Shown: positions 1-9,048 of the stretch, piece after piece
Position numbering within the stretch: position 1 is the stretch's first letter
How the letters are laid out: each line of letters starts with the position of its first letter
Assembly (NCBI GenBank): GCA_050309435.1
Contig: JBNRMJ010000032.1
Span: 33,241 to 97,240, forward strand
Source of the DNA: CAYXVJ01 sp050309435
GTDB lineage: Bacteria > Bacillota > Clostridia > Saccharofermentanales > Fastidiosipilaceae
Direction of reading: 5' to 3'
Length of the DNA: 64,000 nucleotides
Made by a program: the position numbers and the translations under genes
Notes under the pieces: model-generated
The model's database searches: none
What the model was told of the DNA's origin: nothing
Seen by the model: only the letters and a program-made list of their open reading frames with translations

Positions 1-1135
1 CACGGATTACTTCGCCCTCGCCAACGTCGGCTCCACCTTCTTCAATGCGGGGATCATGACGCTCTTGTCCCTGATTCTGGTCAAGCGCTCCGGTGCGAAG
101 TTAAACGGCGTGGTCATGGCCGCACTCTTTACCGTAGCGGGTTTCTCTTTTTTCGGAAAGAATCTCTTTAACTCGGCCTCGATCACGTTGGGCGTATACC
201 TCGCGGCCAAATTCAATCAAGTCCCGTTCAAGACTTATATCGGCCCTGCCCTCTTCGGCTCGGCGATGGGTCCCTTTGTCAGCGAGATCGCTTTCGATCA
301 GGGTATGAATCTGCCGCTAGGCCTTCTGATCGGATCTCTCGCCGGTGTTTTTCTGGGCTTTATTCTGCCTCCCCTGGCAGACAGCTTTAAGTCCTTTCAT
401 CATGGCTATAACCTCTATAACATCGGTTTTACCGCCGGCATCATCACGATGTGCATGAAAGGTATCCTCGAAGCGCTCGGTGTCGAAATCCTTTTGGTAT
501 CGATTATCTCGGCCGGTCACAACAAAGAGATGACCGTGCTTCTCTCGATCTTCTTCGGATTGACCTTAATCCTGGGTGTCGCCATGAACGGCTGGAATCT
601 ACGCGGCTACGGCAAGCTAGTATCGTTAAGCGGCAGAAATGCCGAAGACTTTATCTCGGAAACATCCTTTCCCCTCGTCATGATCAACATGGGGATCCTG
701 GGTTTCGTGACCATGCTTTATGTCCTCATGCTCGGCGGCGAGTTAAACGGTCCCGTCATCGGCGGCATCCTCACGGTGGTGGGTTTTGCTGCGGCAGGCA
801 AGCATCTGAAAAACGTCTTTCCCATTATGGTCGGCGTCTTCCTGGCGAAAGTCATTAATCAGTATCAGCTAAGCTCCACCTCCTCGATCCTGATTGCCTT
901 GTTCGGTACGACGCTGGCTCCCATCACGGGCCGCTACGGCGTCATCCCCGGCGTGCTCGCGGGTTTCTTTCACATGGCGCTGGCCACCAACATCGGTTTC
1001 CTTCACGGCGGCATGAACCTGTACAACAACGGTTTTGCCGGAGGTTTTATCGCGGCCTTCATGGTCCCCGTGCTCGACTTCCTCTCCAAGCGCTACGATC
1101 GCTATAAACTTGCCAAAGAAGAAAATAAGGAATAA
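1..1135 (+). CDS. DUF1576 family polytopic membrane protein, 5' end missing
   Basis: The reading frame is open from base 2, so the true start lies before the window. At least 377 residues are visible, nearly all hydrophobic helices. The protein carries an internal duplication: each half has a LNGxVxxxxxTVxGF segment, a long helical block, and a closing motif (NLYNIGFTAGI near window base 410, NLYNNGFAGGF near 1015). Such a repeat is typical of inverted- or tandem-repeat transporters. I recognise the family as DUF1576, whose substrate is not established. It stops 4 bases before the pyroglutamyl peptidase start, so the two are probably cotranscribed. Transport of peptides, amino acids or pyroglutamate is only inferred from that neighbour. 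Confidence 0.75.
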   Translation, partial: TDYFALANVGSTFFNAGIMTLLSLILVKRSGAKLNGVVMAALFTVAGFSFFGKNLFNSASITLGVYLAAKFNQVPFKTYIGPALFGSAMGPFVSEIAFDQGMNLPLGLLIGSLAGVFLGFILPPLADSFKSFHHGYNLYNIGFTAGIITMCMKGILEALGVEILLVSIISAGHNKEMTVLLSIFFGLTLILGVAMNGWNLRGYGKLVSLSGRNAEDFISETSFPLVMINMGILGFVTMLYVLMLGGELNGPVIGGILTVVGFAAAGKHLKNVFPIMVGVFLAKVINQYQLSSTSSILIALFGTTLAPITGRYGVIPGVLAGFFHMALATNIGFLHGGMNLYNNGFAGGFIAAFMVPVLDFLSKRYDRYKLAKEENKE

Positions 1136-1139
1136 GAAA

Positions 1140-1748
1140 ATGAAAATACTACTAAGCGCCTTCGATCCCTTCGGCAACGATACGATGAACCCCGCCCTCG
1201 AGGTCATGAAACGAATCGACTTCGACCTCTTTGGCGTAGAGCTGATCAAGCTCGAAGTCCCCACGATTTTCCACCGGTCCATCGAAGTGGTAAAAGAAAA
1301 AATAAGAAGCGAAAGACCCGATGCCGTCCTGGCTCTCGGTCAGGCAGGCGGCAGAACGGCGATTACGGTCGAGCGGGTCGCCATCAATATCTCGGATGCG
1401 GGGATTGCGGACAATGCCGGCTATCAGCCGACGGATGAAACGATCGTCCCCGGCGGACCTGCCGCTTACTTTTCCACTCTCCCGATCAAGGCCATCGTCG
1501 AAGGCATAAAAAAAGAAGGCCTGCCCGCAGCCGTTTCCAACTCGGCAGGTACCTTCGTTTGCAATCATTTGATCTATGGGATTCTTCATATGCTCGAAAC
1601 AGAGCATATCCCGGCCATCGCCGGCTTCATCCATCTCCCCTTCATTCCGGAACAGGTCACGGAGCGACCGGGACAACCCTCGATGTCGCTTCCTGATATC
1701 AAAAGAGGCATTGAAGCGGCTTTAAAGGTAATCGCAGAACAGAGCTAG
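1140..1748 (+). CDS. pcp: Pyroglutamyl-peptidase I
   Basis: Cytosolic cysteine peptidase (C15 family) that removes N-terminal pyroglutamate from peptides. The 202-residue length is normal for the family. The catalytic triad is visible: Glu79 in the VERVAIN motif, Cys141 in GTFVCNHLIY and His165 in GFIHLPF. The N-terminal LLSAFDPFG substrate loop is also present. I chose the start at 1140 because MKILLSAFDPFG is the normal family N-terminus and an AAGGA precedes it; a longer in-frame ATG at 1035 lies inside the upstream gene. It follows the DUF1576 gene by 4 bases and converges on the GH84 gene. Confidence 0.95.
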   Translation: MKILLSAFDPFGNDTMNPALEVMKRIDFDLFGVELIKLEVPTIFHRSIEVVKEKIRSERPDAVLALGQAGGRTAITVERVAINISDAGIADNAGYQPTDETIVPGGPAAYFSTLPIKAIVEGIKKEGLPAAVSNSAGTFVCNHLIYGILHMLETEHIPAIAGFIHLPFIPEQVTERPGQPSMSLPDIKRGIEAALKVIAEQS

Positions 1749-1774
1749 TTATCCACAATCACCTTTATTTTTCC

Positions 1775-3511
1775 TTAGTTCTTATAAGCCAATCTCAATG
1801 CTTCGATATTCTTATCGATTACCAGCGCGCCGGTTTGTGCGCGAAGCTCGGTATTCGGGAACTCTGCCGTGCGAGTGGCGATAAAGTGCTTTCGCGAAGC
1901 TTCGATCAAACGCTCGGCTTCCTCGAATGCCGCCTGATCCTGATCCGCGAGTGCCTTGATATACAGAATTGCGGCCCGGGACTTCTCGCTCAGATTATTG
2001 ATATAAGGCGTCATTTCTTTTAAGAGCTGCTTGTTCTTCGTCTTCAAGGCGAAGTTGGAAGCGGCTGTTACGATTCTCTCGTAGGCATCGGAGAGTGCCT
2101 TGGCTTCCGACACAAAGCTGCCCGCGGCATACGCCCGGTCAAAGGCTTCAACCACCAAGGCGAGTTCCTCTGATTCCGCGGCATCGGCCTTGGCCCCGTT
2201 TGTGATCTCGGACATATGCCTGGAAAGTTCGCGGAGTTCTTCTGCCGCATCCAAATCGATGTAGGAGAAGGAGTCTTCCCAGGACTTGTCGCAATCGAAA
2301 TCAAAGACATTCCAGGCGTAATCGAGTGTCGCGAAGAGCGCGACCTTCGAGGCCTCGGCTTCTTCCATCGGGTTTGTCAGCACGCCGATCATGCCTTCGA
2401 CACCCGGCTCGTAGACTTCGCCTTTACCCATGAAGAGACGTCTGTAATCGTCACGATCGATGTCGTTGACGGGCCAGTTCATCCAGAAGAGCGGATCGCG
2501 GCGCTCCTTTCCTGTTGTAGCGCGGGTCTTGAAGTTCTGCACGGCTTCGGCGGAGGCCGGCGAGCAGGTGCTCATACCGGTAAAGAAGATGTGAATATCC
2601 GGATCGAAGGCGCGGTCGTACATATTCAGCTCGGACCCGTCTTTAAAGGCCCAGTCCGCCATATTGTAGCCCTCGGGACAGAAGACCAGATCGCGTACGT
2701 CGCCCTTCTTCTTTCTCCAGGCATTCATTTCGTTCATGACGTATACAACGGTCTCGTAAGGCAGGTTTCCCACGTCGTCTCCGAGAATACCGAACTGTCT
2801 GACACCGGCCGCATAGAGCTGCTCGAACTTGGCAATCAGCTTGGCCAGTCCCTCTTCTTTGTTTTCTTCGCGAATCGGCTTGGCATCTGCCTTAAACGGT
2901 GCGATCGTCCAGGTGTAATGGTTGTAGCAGCTTTCGCCGAATTTCGCCAGAGAGGAAATCACGGCCAGTTGCTCTTCGGGGTAAAGCTCCCACCAGAGGT
3001 CTCTGTGATACGGATCGTCCTTGGGGGCGAAGGCATAGATATTCATCTTAAAGTAGGAACCGAAAGCCATGATCGACTTGCGGCTCTCGTCGCTCCACGG
3101 AATGCCGTAGTAGCCTTCGATCAGTCCGCGCAGCTTGGTGTCGGCATAATCCTTCAAGAGGAGTTCTTCCAGCTTTTCATCCGACTGACGAAGAATGTGA
3201 TACAAGCTGGTCAGAGCATAAAAAACCGCAGCCTGATCTGCTGCCAGAATACGGATTTCCTCCGCCGTGATCTCGAGTTCATTGTAATCGTAGTTCTCCG
3301 ATTCCAAAGCGGGATCGACTTTGACCGACAGCGTGTAAGTCGCCTCGTCGTTTCTCGAAATAGATTTCAAGGCGAGTGCTTCTTCGAGCCGGGCCATAAC
3401 GGCTTCGCTTAGACTCACGTTAGACTCGAGACGAACTTCCTTGGGAATGCCGAAGATCACGTCGCGGTACTCCAGCGAGTGAGGTACGGGATAAAGACGG
3501 TAACGGTTCAT
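1775..3511 (-). CDS. GH84 family beta-N-acetylglucosaminidase (O-GlcNAcase/hyaluronidase-like)
   Basis: Predicted retaining N-acetyl-beta-hexosaminidase using substrate-assisted catalysis. Residues 1-120 resemble the GH20b-like N-terminal domain. The GH84 barrel starts at about residue 128 (LRGLIEGYYGIPW), with MNIYAFAPKDDPYHR around 156-170 and the catalytic aspartate pair Asp245-Asp246 in FGILGDDVG. The rest is a helical C-terminal region. The start at 3511 gives MNRYRLYPVP and has GGAGG about 8 bases upstream; the open frame runs 89 codons further but that part looks non-coding. No signal peptide is visible with this start, so the enzyme is probably cytosolic. Targets could be GlcNAc-containing glycans; the sialidase remnant nearby fits former host-glycan use. 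Confidence 0.85.
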   Translation of the reverse strand: MNRYRLYPVPHSLEYRDVIFGIPKEVRLESNVSLSEAVMARLEEALALKSISRNDEATYTLSVKVDPALESENYDYNELEITAEEIRILAADQAAVFYALTSLYHILRQSDEKLEELLLKDYADTKLRGLIEGYYGIPWSDESRKSIMAFGSYFKMNIYAFAPKDDPYHRDLWWELYPEEQLAVISSLAKFGESCYNHYTWTIAPFKADAKPIREENKEEGLAKLIAKFEQLYAAGVRQFGILGDDVGNLPYETVVYVMNEMNAWRKKKGDVRDLVFCPEGYNMADWAFKDGSELNMYDRAFDPDIHIFFTGMSTCSPASAEAVQNFKTRATTGKERRDPLFWMNWPVNDIDRDDYRRLFMGKGEVYEPGVEGMIGVLTNPMEEAEASKVALFATLDYAWNVFDFDCDKSWEDSFSYIDLDAAEELRELSRHMSEITNGAKADAAESEELALVVEAFDRAYAAGSFVSEAKALSDAYERIVTAASNFALKTKNKQLLKEMTPYINNLSEKSRAAILYIKALADQDQAAFEEAERLIEASRKHFIATRTAEFPNTELRAQTGALVIDKNIEALRLAYKN

Positions 3512-3748
3512 GATAGATTCCTCCGATAAAGACTCTTTATATAAGGGCAAGGCTTCGCTTGCCATAGATAAACCAAAGTGAATGGTACTATAAAATCCCC
3601 GGCTCTGATAGTTCTCTGAATTCTTTCTAGCGACTGTACGATCAAACGCTTCTAAATGTACGCAATCTCCGGGATATATATGGGAAAATAAAACTGTCGA
3701 AACGAAAGACAAGCCGCAGGGCGAATCTGTATGCATAAAGAGGTTGCT

Positions 3749-4720
3749 ATGGAGAATAAGCGCGAAAGCAATATCCAAACAGGGGATAAATGTCTCCTGA
3801 TCGTAAACCCCTCATCGGGTAACGAAGGCGCTTCGGACTATATCCCGAGGCTTGAAACCAAACTTGCTGCTCATTTTCGCGAAGTCGAAACCCGGCTCAC
3901 CGAAAAAGGCGGCGACGCAGAAAAGTTCGCCCGCAAGGCCTGCCAAGACGGCTATGAAGCGATCTTCGCCGTGGGCGGAGACGGCACGATCAACGAGGTC
4001 TTGTCCGGTATGGCAGAAGCCGACACGAAGCCCAAACTCGGTATCTTTCCCGGCGGCACCTTCAATGCGATGGCAAGACTCCTTCGCATCCCCCTGAACC
4101 TTGATGCGGCCATCGACAACTTCGATCCCGAGCGCTTCCTGCCGATCGATATCGGCCGGGTAAACGAGCGTTATTTCGGCTACATCCTCAGCATCGGCGA
4201 CATCCCCGAAGCCATCCACGAAGTATCAAGCGAAGAAAAAAGCCGCTCCGGTGTCTTCGCCTACATCAAAAAGATCGCATTGCGTCTCGGGAAGCTTCAA
4301 AACCATCGTCTTCGCATCATCGCCGACGGCGAGGTAATAGACGATGAAGCAAGCCACCTGCTCCTGCTCTTAACCGATCACATCGGGCCCATGAAAATCA
4401 TCAGCGAAGGATCGGCCGAGAGCGACGGTCGCATGAATCTCATGCTCATGAAAGGAAAGGCCCTGCCCGACTTGCTCCTGCTGATTCCGGATTTCCTTGG
4501 CGGACGAATCGAAGAAAATAAATCAATCGACTTTCGCCGGGTGGAAACACTGCGTGTCGAGGCCTCCGGCGAGCTTCACTGCGACATCGACGGCGAAGAA
4601 GGTCCTTTCCTTCCCCTCGACATAAAAGTGCTCCCCAGGCATATCATCGCCTACTACGGCTCGGACGATCTCCTGGATGTGGTGGACGTCTTCCCGGACG
4701 AGAAAGAAAAAGAAGCATAA
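3749..4720 (+). CDS. Diacylglycerol/lipid kinase family protein (YegS/DgkB-like)
   Basis: A 323-residue DAGK-catalytic-domain protein expected to phosphorylate a lipid such as diacylglycerol or sphingosine-like compounds at the membrane. The nucleotide-binding motif FAVGGDGTINEV lies at about residues 73-84 and GIFPGGTFNAMAR at 98-110, both hallmarks of the family. The C-terminal half is the beta-sandwich domain. I take the ATG at 3749, 6 bases after AAGAGG, rather than the ATG at 3731, which lacks a clear ribosome-binding site. It diverges from the GH84 gene and converges on the methyltransferase. Confidence 0.87.
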   Translation: MENKRESNIQTGDKCLLIVNPSSGNEGASDYIPRLETKLAAHFREVETRLTEKGGDAEKFARKACQDGYEAIFAVGGDGTINEVLSGMAEADTKPKLGIFPGGTFNAMARLLRIPLNLDAAIDNFDPERFLPIDIGRVNERYFGYILSIGDIPEAIHEVSSEEKSRSGVFAYIKKIALRLGKLQNHRLRIIADGEVIDDEASHLLLLLTDHIGPMKIISEGSAESDGRMNLMLMKGKALPDLLLLIPDFLGGRIEENKSIDFRRVETLRVEASGELHCDIDGEEGPFLPLDIKVLPRHIIAYYGSDDLLDVVDVFPDEKEKEA

Positions 4721-4728
4721 AGGAGCTT

Positions 4729-5526
4729 TCACTTCTCTCCGATAAAAAGCAGATGATTCGTCATGCCTAAAAACTCTTTTTTCTCGCAGATATAGTAATG
4801 ATAGTTTAAATACTGCTCGTAGCTCCCATCCGACATCCGGTTGATTTGTTCTGCCATCAATTCGCTGATCCCGTCGGCTGCCAATTCGTGGATAATCCGA
4901 ATCCCGGCTTCGGTCAAGAGCTCCCGACAGGCATCCACGGTATGAAAGACGAAGGGAAAATCCTGCAGGCGAAAACTCTCCTTATCGTAGCTACCGTTTA
5001 AGAAATAATCCTCGTCGTTCGAAAACTCTGTCAAGATGATCATGTCGTTTGAAATGAAGGCGAAGAATATCTTTCCTTCCGGCTTGCAGACTCGCTTGGC
5101 CTGTGCGATACATCCGAGCTTGTCTTCTTTTTTCGACAGATGATACAGCGGCCCGAATAAAAGGACGATATCAAAGCTCTCGTCCTCGTAGCGGCTAAGA
5201 TCCAGGGCATTTCCTTGTGTTAAATCAATCTTGTCCTCCGGCCCGATCTTTTTTCGAAAGGCCCGGATATTTGTCTCGGACAGCTCGATGGCACAGACCT
5301 CGTGCCCTTTTCTCGCGAAGTAAAGACTGTATTCGCCTGCTCCCGCACCGATATCCAGCATCTTGGCATTTGGCTTCAGATACTTTTCTATATATCGCAC
5401 CGTAGTGTAAAACTCTACCCTCGCGGCTTTGGATCGGTTCAAGCGACTGTCTTCATTATAGATGTCATATATCTTTTGAATCCGCTTCGTTTCATCCGTA
5501 ATCTCATAAAGTTCTCTAAAATCCAT
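4729..5526 (-). CDS. Class I SAM-dependent methyltransferase
   Basis: A 265-residue methyltransferase with Rossmann motif I at MLDIGAGAGEY (about residues 59-69), an acidic motif II at VCAIELSE, and motif III/IV around FDIVLLFGPLYHL. The fold is clear; the substrate is not. The C-terminal 90 residues are variable, as is usual for small-molecule methyltransferases of Clostridia. It is a single gene convergent with the lipid kinase and divergent from the LURP-one gene. Confidence 0.82.
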   Translation of the reverse strand: MDFRELYEITDETKRIQKIYDIYNEDSRLNRSKAARVEFYTTVRYIEKYLKPNAKMLDIGAGAGEYSLYFARKGHEVCAIELSETNIRAFRKKIGPEDKIDLTQGNALDLSRYEDESFDIVLLFGPLYHLSKKEDKLGCIAQAKRVCKPEGKIFFAFISNDMIILTEFSNDEDYFLNGSYDKESFRLQDFPFVFHTVDACRELLTEAGIRIIHELAADGISELMAEQINRMSDGSYEQYLNYHYYICEKKEFLGMTNHLLFIGEK

Positions 5527-5636
5527 GCCGTCTTCCCTCCGCGATGTAGAACTAACGATCTATTATTACTATCTTAAGATTATTCCAATAAAGTACAAGC
5601 ATAAAACTGTTATCATAAGATAAAGGAGGAGCCTTC

Positions 5637-6122
5637 ATGCGTACGTTATACATTAAACAAAAAGTTTTCAAGATCACGGACCATTACCCCATCACGGACG
5701 AAAACGGGAATACCCGCTATTATGTGGATCAGGATTTCCGCCTCATCGGTCATACGGTTCATGTCAGTAAGGCCGACGGCAGCCGCCTCTTCACCGTGGA
5801 TCGTGAATTGCTCCGCCTGCTTCCCCGTTATGTCGTTCGCTTCACAAACGGTCAGGAAATCACGCTAAAGAGCAACTTCACCTTGTTCCGTCGTTCGATC
5901 GACATCTATTCAAGCCGCTTCTCGCTTCGCCTCGAAGGAGACTTCTTTGACCTTCGCTTCGCTGTCTATAACGGCTCGAATCAGATCGGCAGCATCAAGA
6001 GAGCCTGGCTGAGCTGGGGCGATGCCTATCAACTTCAAATCTACGACGAGAGCTTCGAAGAAATCTTCATCGCCATCGTGATCGCAGTCGACCGCCTGAT
6101 CGACGAGTCTCAGAGCAACTAA
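5637..6122 (+). CDS. LURP-one-related (tubby-like) family protein
   Basis: A 161-residue soluble protein resembling the bacterial YxjI/LURP-one family, whose members form a tubby-like 12-stranded barrel around a central helix. The sequence has the alternating beta pattern of the family, beginning MRTLYIKQKVFKITDHYPI, with a conserved DQDFRLIG segment. AAAGGAGGAGCC gives a very strong ribosome-binding site. The biochemical function of the family is not settled; membrane or lipid sensing is a guess. Confidence 0.75.
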   Translation: MRTLYIKQKVFKITDHYPITDENGNTRYYVDQDFRLIGHTVHVSKADGSRLFTVDRELLRLLPRYVVRFTNGQEITLKSNFTLFRRSIDIYSSRFSLRLEGDFFDLRFAVYNGSNQIGSIKRAWLSWGDAYQLQIYDESFEEIFIAIVIAVDRLIDESQSN

Positions 6123-6208
6123 TCCGGATTCGACTGATCCATAACTCAAGAATTGAGATTTGTTAACCGTTTAGCAACAATTATTCTGAACGAAAACGCA
6201 ACCTCATG

Positions 6209-6269
6209 AATCTTTCTTCTGTTTTTATGTTGTTCCGCTTCATAAAAGCGCAATAAAAGCAGAAAGATT
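6209..6269. repeat. Inverted repeat upstream of the lipoprotein gene
   Basis: AATCTTTCT (6209-6217) and its exact complement AGAAAGATT (6261-6269) flank a 43-base loop holding a smaller CGCTT/AAGCG hairpin. The right arm ends three bases before the GGAGG of the next gene, so folding could affect translation. It is AT-rich and may be chance. Confidence 0.3.
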
Positions 6270-6284
6270 AATGGAGGTACTCCT

Positions 6285-7079
6285 ATGAAAAAGAGCCTGA
6301 CCTTAGGCCTGACTCTTCTCTTATCCGCATTCATCCTGCAAGCCTGCAGTCCTGCGGCACCGGGCACAACGACCGGCACGACAAGCGGTAAAGGCAGCGA
6401 AACATCGGAATCCACTAGCGACAAGCCTGCCGGACCTCTGGAGTTTAGTTTCGACTTCAACGAAGGCGACAACGGTTTCGAAGCCGGTTTCGCAGATCTG
6501 CCAGTCGACTATGAAGATAACGGCTATGACCTGGACAGCGGTATGGCCGATCTTCCCGCGGAACTCGGTGACAGCCGGGGTTATCGCATCAAGGGCATGA
6601 ACCGAAGCGACGATCTCTTCATGTTCCTGACAAAAGAACTGGGACCCGACGACGGTATCAAGGCCAATCAGACTTATAAGCTTCATATCGAACTCGAGTT
6701 TGCCTCGAATGCGTTTTCCGGCAGCATGGGTATCGGCGGCTCCCCTGCCGAGTCCGTCTACGTGAAAGCAGGAGCCTCAAGCATTAAGCCCGAAGCGAAG
6801 AAGGAAGAAGAAGGCGACTTCCCGATGTATCTCATGAACATCGACAAGGGCCAGCAGGCAGAAGGCGGTAAAGACGCGAAAGTCATCGGAAACGTCGCGA
6901 AACAAGACGGCAGCGAGGATGAGTCCTTTTCTATTGTGAAATTAAACAGCGAGGATGTGGAACTTATGGCCAAGAGCGACTCCGAAGGCAGACTCTGGCT
7001 GATCGTCGGTACGGATTCCGGCTTCGAAGGTCAAAGCGAACTTTACTACACGAATATCAAAGTCACCCTGACACCTTAA
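6285..7079 (+). CDS. Putative lipoprotein of unknown function
   Basis: A 264-residue exported protein. A classical lipoprotein signal peptide ends in LQAC with the lipid-bearing cysteine at residue 21, followed by a Thr/Gly/Ser-rich linker (about residues 22-50) like those of the sugar-binding lipoproteins elsewhere in the window. The remainder (residues 50-264) is acidic and beta-rich, suggestive of a carbohydrate-binding-module-like sandwich, but I do not recognise a family. GGAGG lies 8 bases before the ATG. A hairpin terminator follows directly. Confidence 0.7.
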   Translation: MKKSLTLGLTLLLSAFILQACSPAAPGTTTGTTSGKGSETSESTSDKPAGPLEFSFDFNEGDNGFEAGFADLPVDYEDNGYDLDSGMADLPAELGDSRGYRIKGMNRSDDLFMFLTKELGPDDGIKANQTYKLHIELEFASNAFSGSMGIGGSPAESVYVKAGASSIKPEAKKEEEGDFPMYLMNIDKGQQAEGGKDAKVIGNVAKQDGSEDESFSIVKLNSEDVELMAKSDSEGRLWLIVGTDSGFEGQSELYYTNIKVTLTP

Positions 7080-7100
7080 TCTAAGTAAAGTAAACATGAA

Positions 7101-7134
7101 AAGACGGCTTGGAGCTTTTGCTCGAAGCCGTCTT
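7101..7134. terminator. Bidirectional hairpin terminator
   Basis: AAGACGGCTTGGAGC pairs with GCTCGAAGCCGTCTT across a TTTT loop, with one mismatch. T-rich sequence follows on the plus side, and TTTTC follows on the minus side. It separates the convergent lipoprotein and YggT-like genes. Confidence 0.75.
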
Positions 7135-7164
7135 CTTGTTCGGGTCATGGAAATTCGCCAAAGC

Positions 7165-7572
7165 TTAGAGTCTTGGATCGCGATCCCTGGTTTCGACTTC
7201 CGCCACATCCGTACGGCTGACCATTTCCGGACGAGCCGGAGCAACCAGGCGTGCGATGATACCGCCGATAATCGCCCAAATGACGGTAGCGATCAGGGTG
7301 TCTGCTTCCAGAACACCGGTGCCGATCACACCTTCAAAGGTCAAATCCGGGAAAATCGAAGCAAAGGGCCAAACCAAAGGAGTCGTCAGTGAATAAATCA
7401 GGCTGACAAAAGCATTGGCATCGTTGGCACTGGTCAGGCGGAAGAAAAAGCGCAACAGGAGCAGTACGACTGCTAAGAGCGTCAGAGTCAGAATGATGCG
7501 CCGCGCGGTTTGTCTGCCGCTCTCGCGGGTTGACACTTCTCTACTTGTACGTCTTTGACCACGTTCATCCAT
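7165..7572 (-). CDS. YggT-like small membrane protein
   Basis: A 135-residue protein with a charged N-terminal tail (about 25 residues), a hydrophobic helix at about 26-45, a short loop with SLIYSLTTPLVWPF, and a second helix at about 92-112. The NxFVSLIYSLTxPLVWPF segment resembles the YggT family signature; the family is often linked to cell division or turgor, but no defined function is known. Assignment rests on this motif and topology only. Confidence 0.6.
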   Translation of the reverse strand: MDERGQRRTSREVSTRESGRQTARRIILTLTLLAVVLLLLRFFFRLTSANDANAFVSLIYSLTTPLVWPFASIFPDLTFEGVIGTGVLEADTLIATVIWAIIGGIIARLVAPARPEMVSRTDVAEVETRDRDPRL

Positions 7573-7736
7573 TTGTAGTTCCTCCTATGTGCGTTGATAA
7601 TTCGGTGCGAAAGCGGATCCCAGTCCGTTTTCGCCTGCCTTCATTATCTTTTACATAGGAACGATCAGTAGTTTGTGAGGTTACCCTTTCGGCTCTTTAA
7701 ACCCCGGCGTCCGCTATTCGTTACATATAACACCGT

Positions 7737-8576
7737 TTAGCGTAAGTATATGATGAAAAATGCGACTGCCACGCCTGTAATCACAGCCGACGAGAGAAAA
7801 TGACCGAAGGTATAAAAGCCCGTCGGCTCGATATCCTCGCTGCGATGGTAGGATAAGGACATTAAAGCTCGCTGCAGGGTGAAGGTCTCGTTATAAAAGT
7901 AAGTCAAAAGCAAGGAGGCCAGAGAAAAGAGGCTTGCATAAACAAGGTAGCGCCACAGTGCGGCTTTCCGCCCGATCAGCGTGTTTGTCGCCATACGCGC
8001 CACTGCCTCGTAATTCGGAGTGAAGTAATTCGAACCATCACCAGAGATATAAATTTGTTCGATGTACGGGTTGTCATCGGAAGCATAGAGCCGACCTCTT
8101 TGACCGCGAACGATCTCAGGTGTATCCGAGAGCCAGTTTCCCTTAAATTCACGTGTACCCTGGCGAAATAGTATCGCTCTGCTGCGGGCAGATTTGTTCT
8201 CGGGCCCCAGATAAATCGTAAGATTATTCGTGCTCGACTTATCAAACATGACCAAAAGCTCCCAGCGTTCCGTATAGTGCTCCTCGTCATCTGCCGGATA
8301 GGGTCCGGTCAGGCGGTAGATCTCGCCGGATTCAAACGTCCGTTCCACCAGCCCTTGGCCAAGATCACGGCTTTCGCTCAATCTCAGGTAAGTCTCGTCG
8401 CCGGGATCGAATACGCCCTTTTCGCCGGATGGCAGGATCAGGAGTATGAGCGACGCGGCGAGGATCACGGCAGACAAGATAAAGATGATTTTCTCCGACC
8501 GGGAATGAAGTCTCGGACGAAGTTCAATTCCGTCCATGTAGGGATCCCATTTCGCTTTCTCGAATATCTTTCGCAT
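7737..8576 (-). CDS. Unknown three-helix membrane protein
   Basis: A 279-residue protein. One transmembrane helix lies at about residues 29-48, then an extracytoplasmic domain of roughly 150 residues, then two helices near 208-230 and 259-278. The extracytoplasmic part contains an ERTFESGEIYRLTGPYP stretch and looks beta-rich. I do not recognise a family. It is upstream of, and in the same direction as, the YggT-like gene, with 160 bases between them. Confidence 0.6.
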   Translation of the reverse strand: MRKIFEKAKWDPYMDGIELRPRLHSRSEKIIFILSAVILAASLILLILPSGEKGVFDPGDETYLRLSESRDLGQGLVERTFESGEIYRLTGPYPADDEEHYTERWELLVMFDKSSTNNLTIYLGPENKSARSRAILFRQGTREFKGNWLSDTPEIVRGQRGRLYASDDNPYIEQIYISGDGSNYFTPNYEAVARMATNTLIGRKAALWRYLVYASLFSLASLLLTYFYNETFTLQRALMSLSYHRSEDIEPTGFYTFGHFLSSAVITGVAVAFFIIYLR

Positions 8577-8676
8577 AGCTTACCTCCCCGATACTTTTGC
8601 CCTCATCTTAACATAATAAAGTTCGCCCGAACTCGGGAAAACAGTATAATAAATAAAAAGGGCAAAGGAGATCCCC

Positions 8677-9048
8677 ATGAAACTCAAACATATTACGTTT
8701 ATGGTCCGCGACCTCGAGAAGTCCGTGACCTTCTACGAAACCATGGCCGGCCTTCAGATCATCCGACTCTTCTCGGCAGACGGTGCGAAACTGGCCTTCA
8801 TGGCCAACGAGGAAGGCGATACCGAGGTGGAATTCGTCGAGTTCCCGGAGGGTCAAAAATACGAAGGAAAAGGTATGTTCCTCTGTTTCGAAACAAAAGA
8901 CTCGGAACTTGAAGCCTTACAGAGAAAAGCCAAAGAGCTGGCACTAAACCCGTCCGATATCCGCAATCCCGGTGACCAGAGCAGATATTTTTATGTCTAC
9001 GATCCGGACGGGGTATCGGTACAGTTTCGTTCCTTCGATCATCAGTAA
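8677..9048 (+). CDS. VOC superfamily (glyoxalase I-like) protein
   Basis: A 123-residue vicinal-oxygen-chelate protein. It begins KLKHITFMVRDLEKSVTFYE, the usual first beta-alpha-beta-beta-beta module with a metal-ligand His at position 5, and ends with YVYDPDGVSVQF, the common C-terminal strand. The second metal ligand appears to be Glu in EVEFVEF. The family includes lactoylglutathione lyase and antibiotic-resistance proteins; substrate unknown. AAAGGAGA precedes the ATG. Its 3' end abuts the sialidase remnant on the other strand. Confidence 0.8.
   Translation: MKLKHITFMVRDLEKSVTFYETMAGLQIIRLFSADGAKLAFMANEEGDTEVEFVEFPEGQKYEGKGMFLCFETKDSELEALQRKAKELALNPSDIRNPGDQSRYFYVYDPDGVSVQFRSFDHQ

Noticed and set aside
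2216..3412. 398-codon open frame on the plus strand
   Set aside because: It lies fully opposite the GH84 gene, has no ribosome-binding site or family likeness, and reflects the codon use of the real gene.
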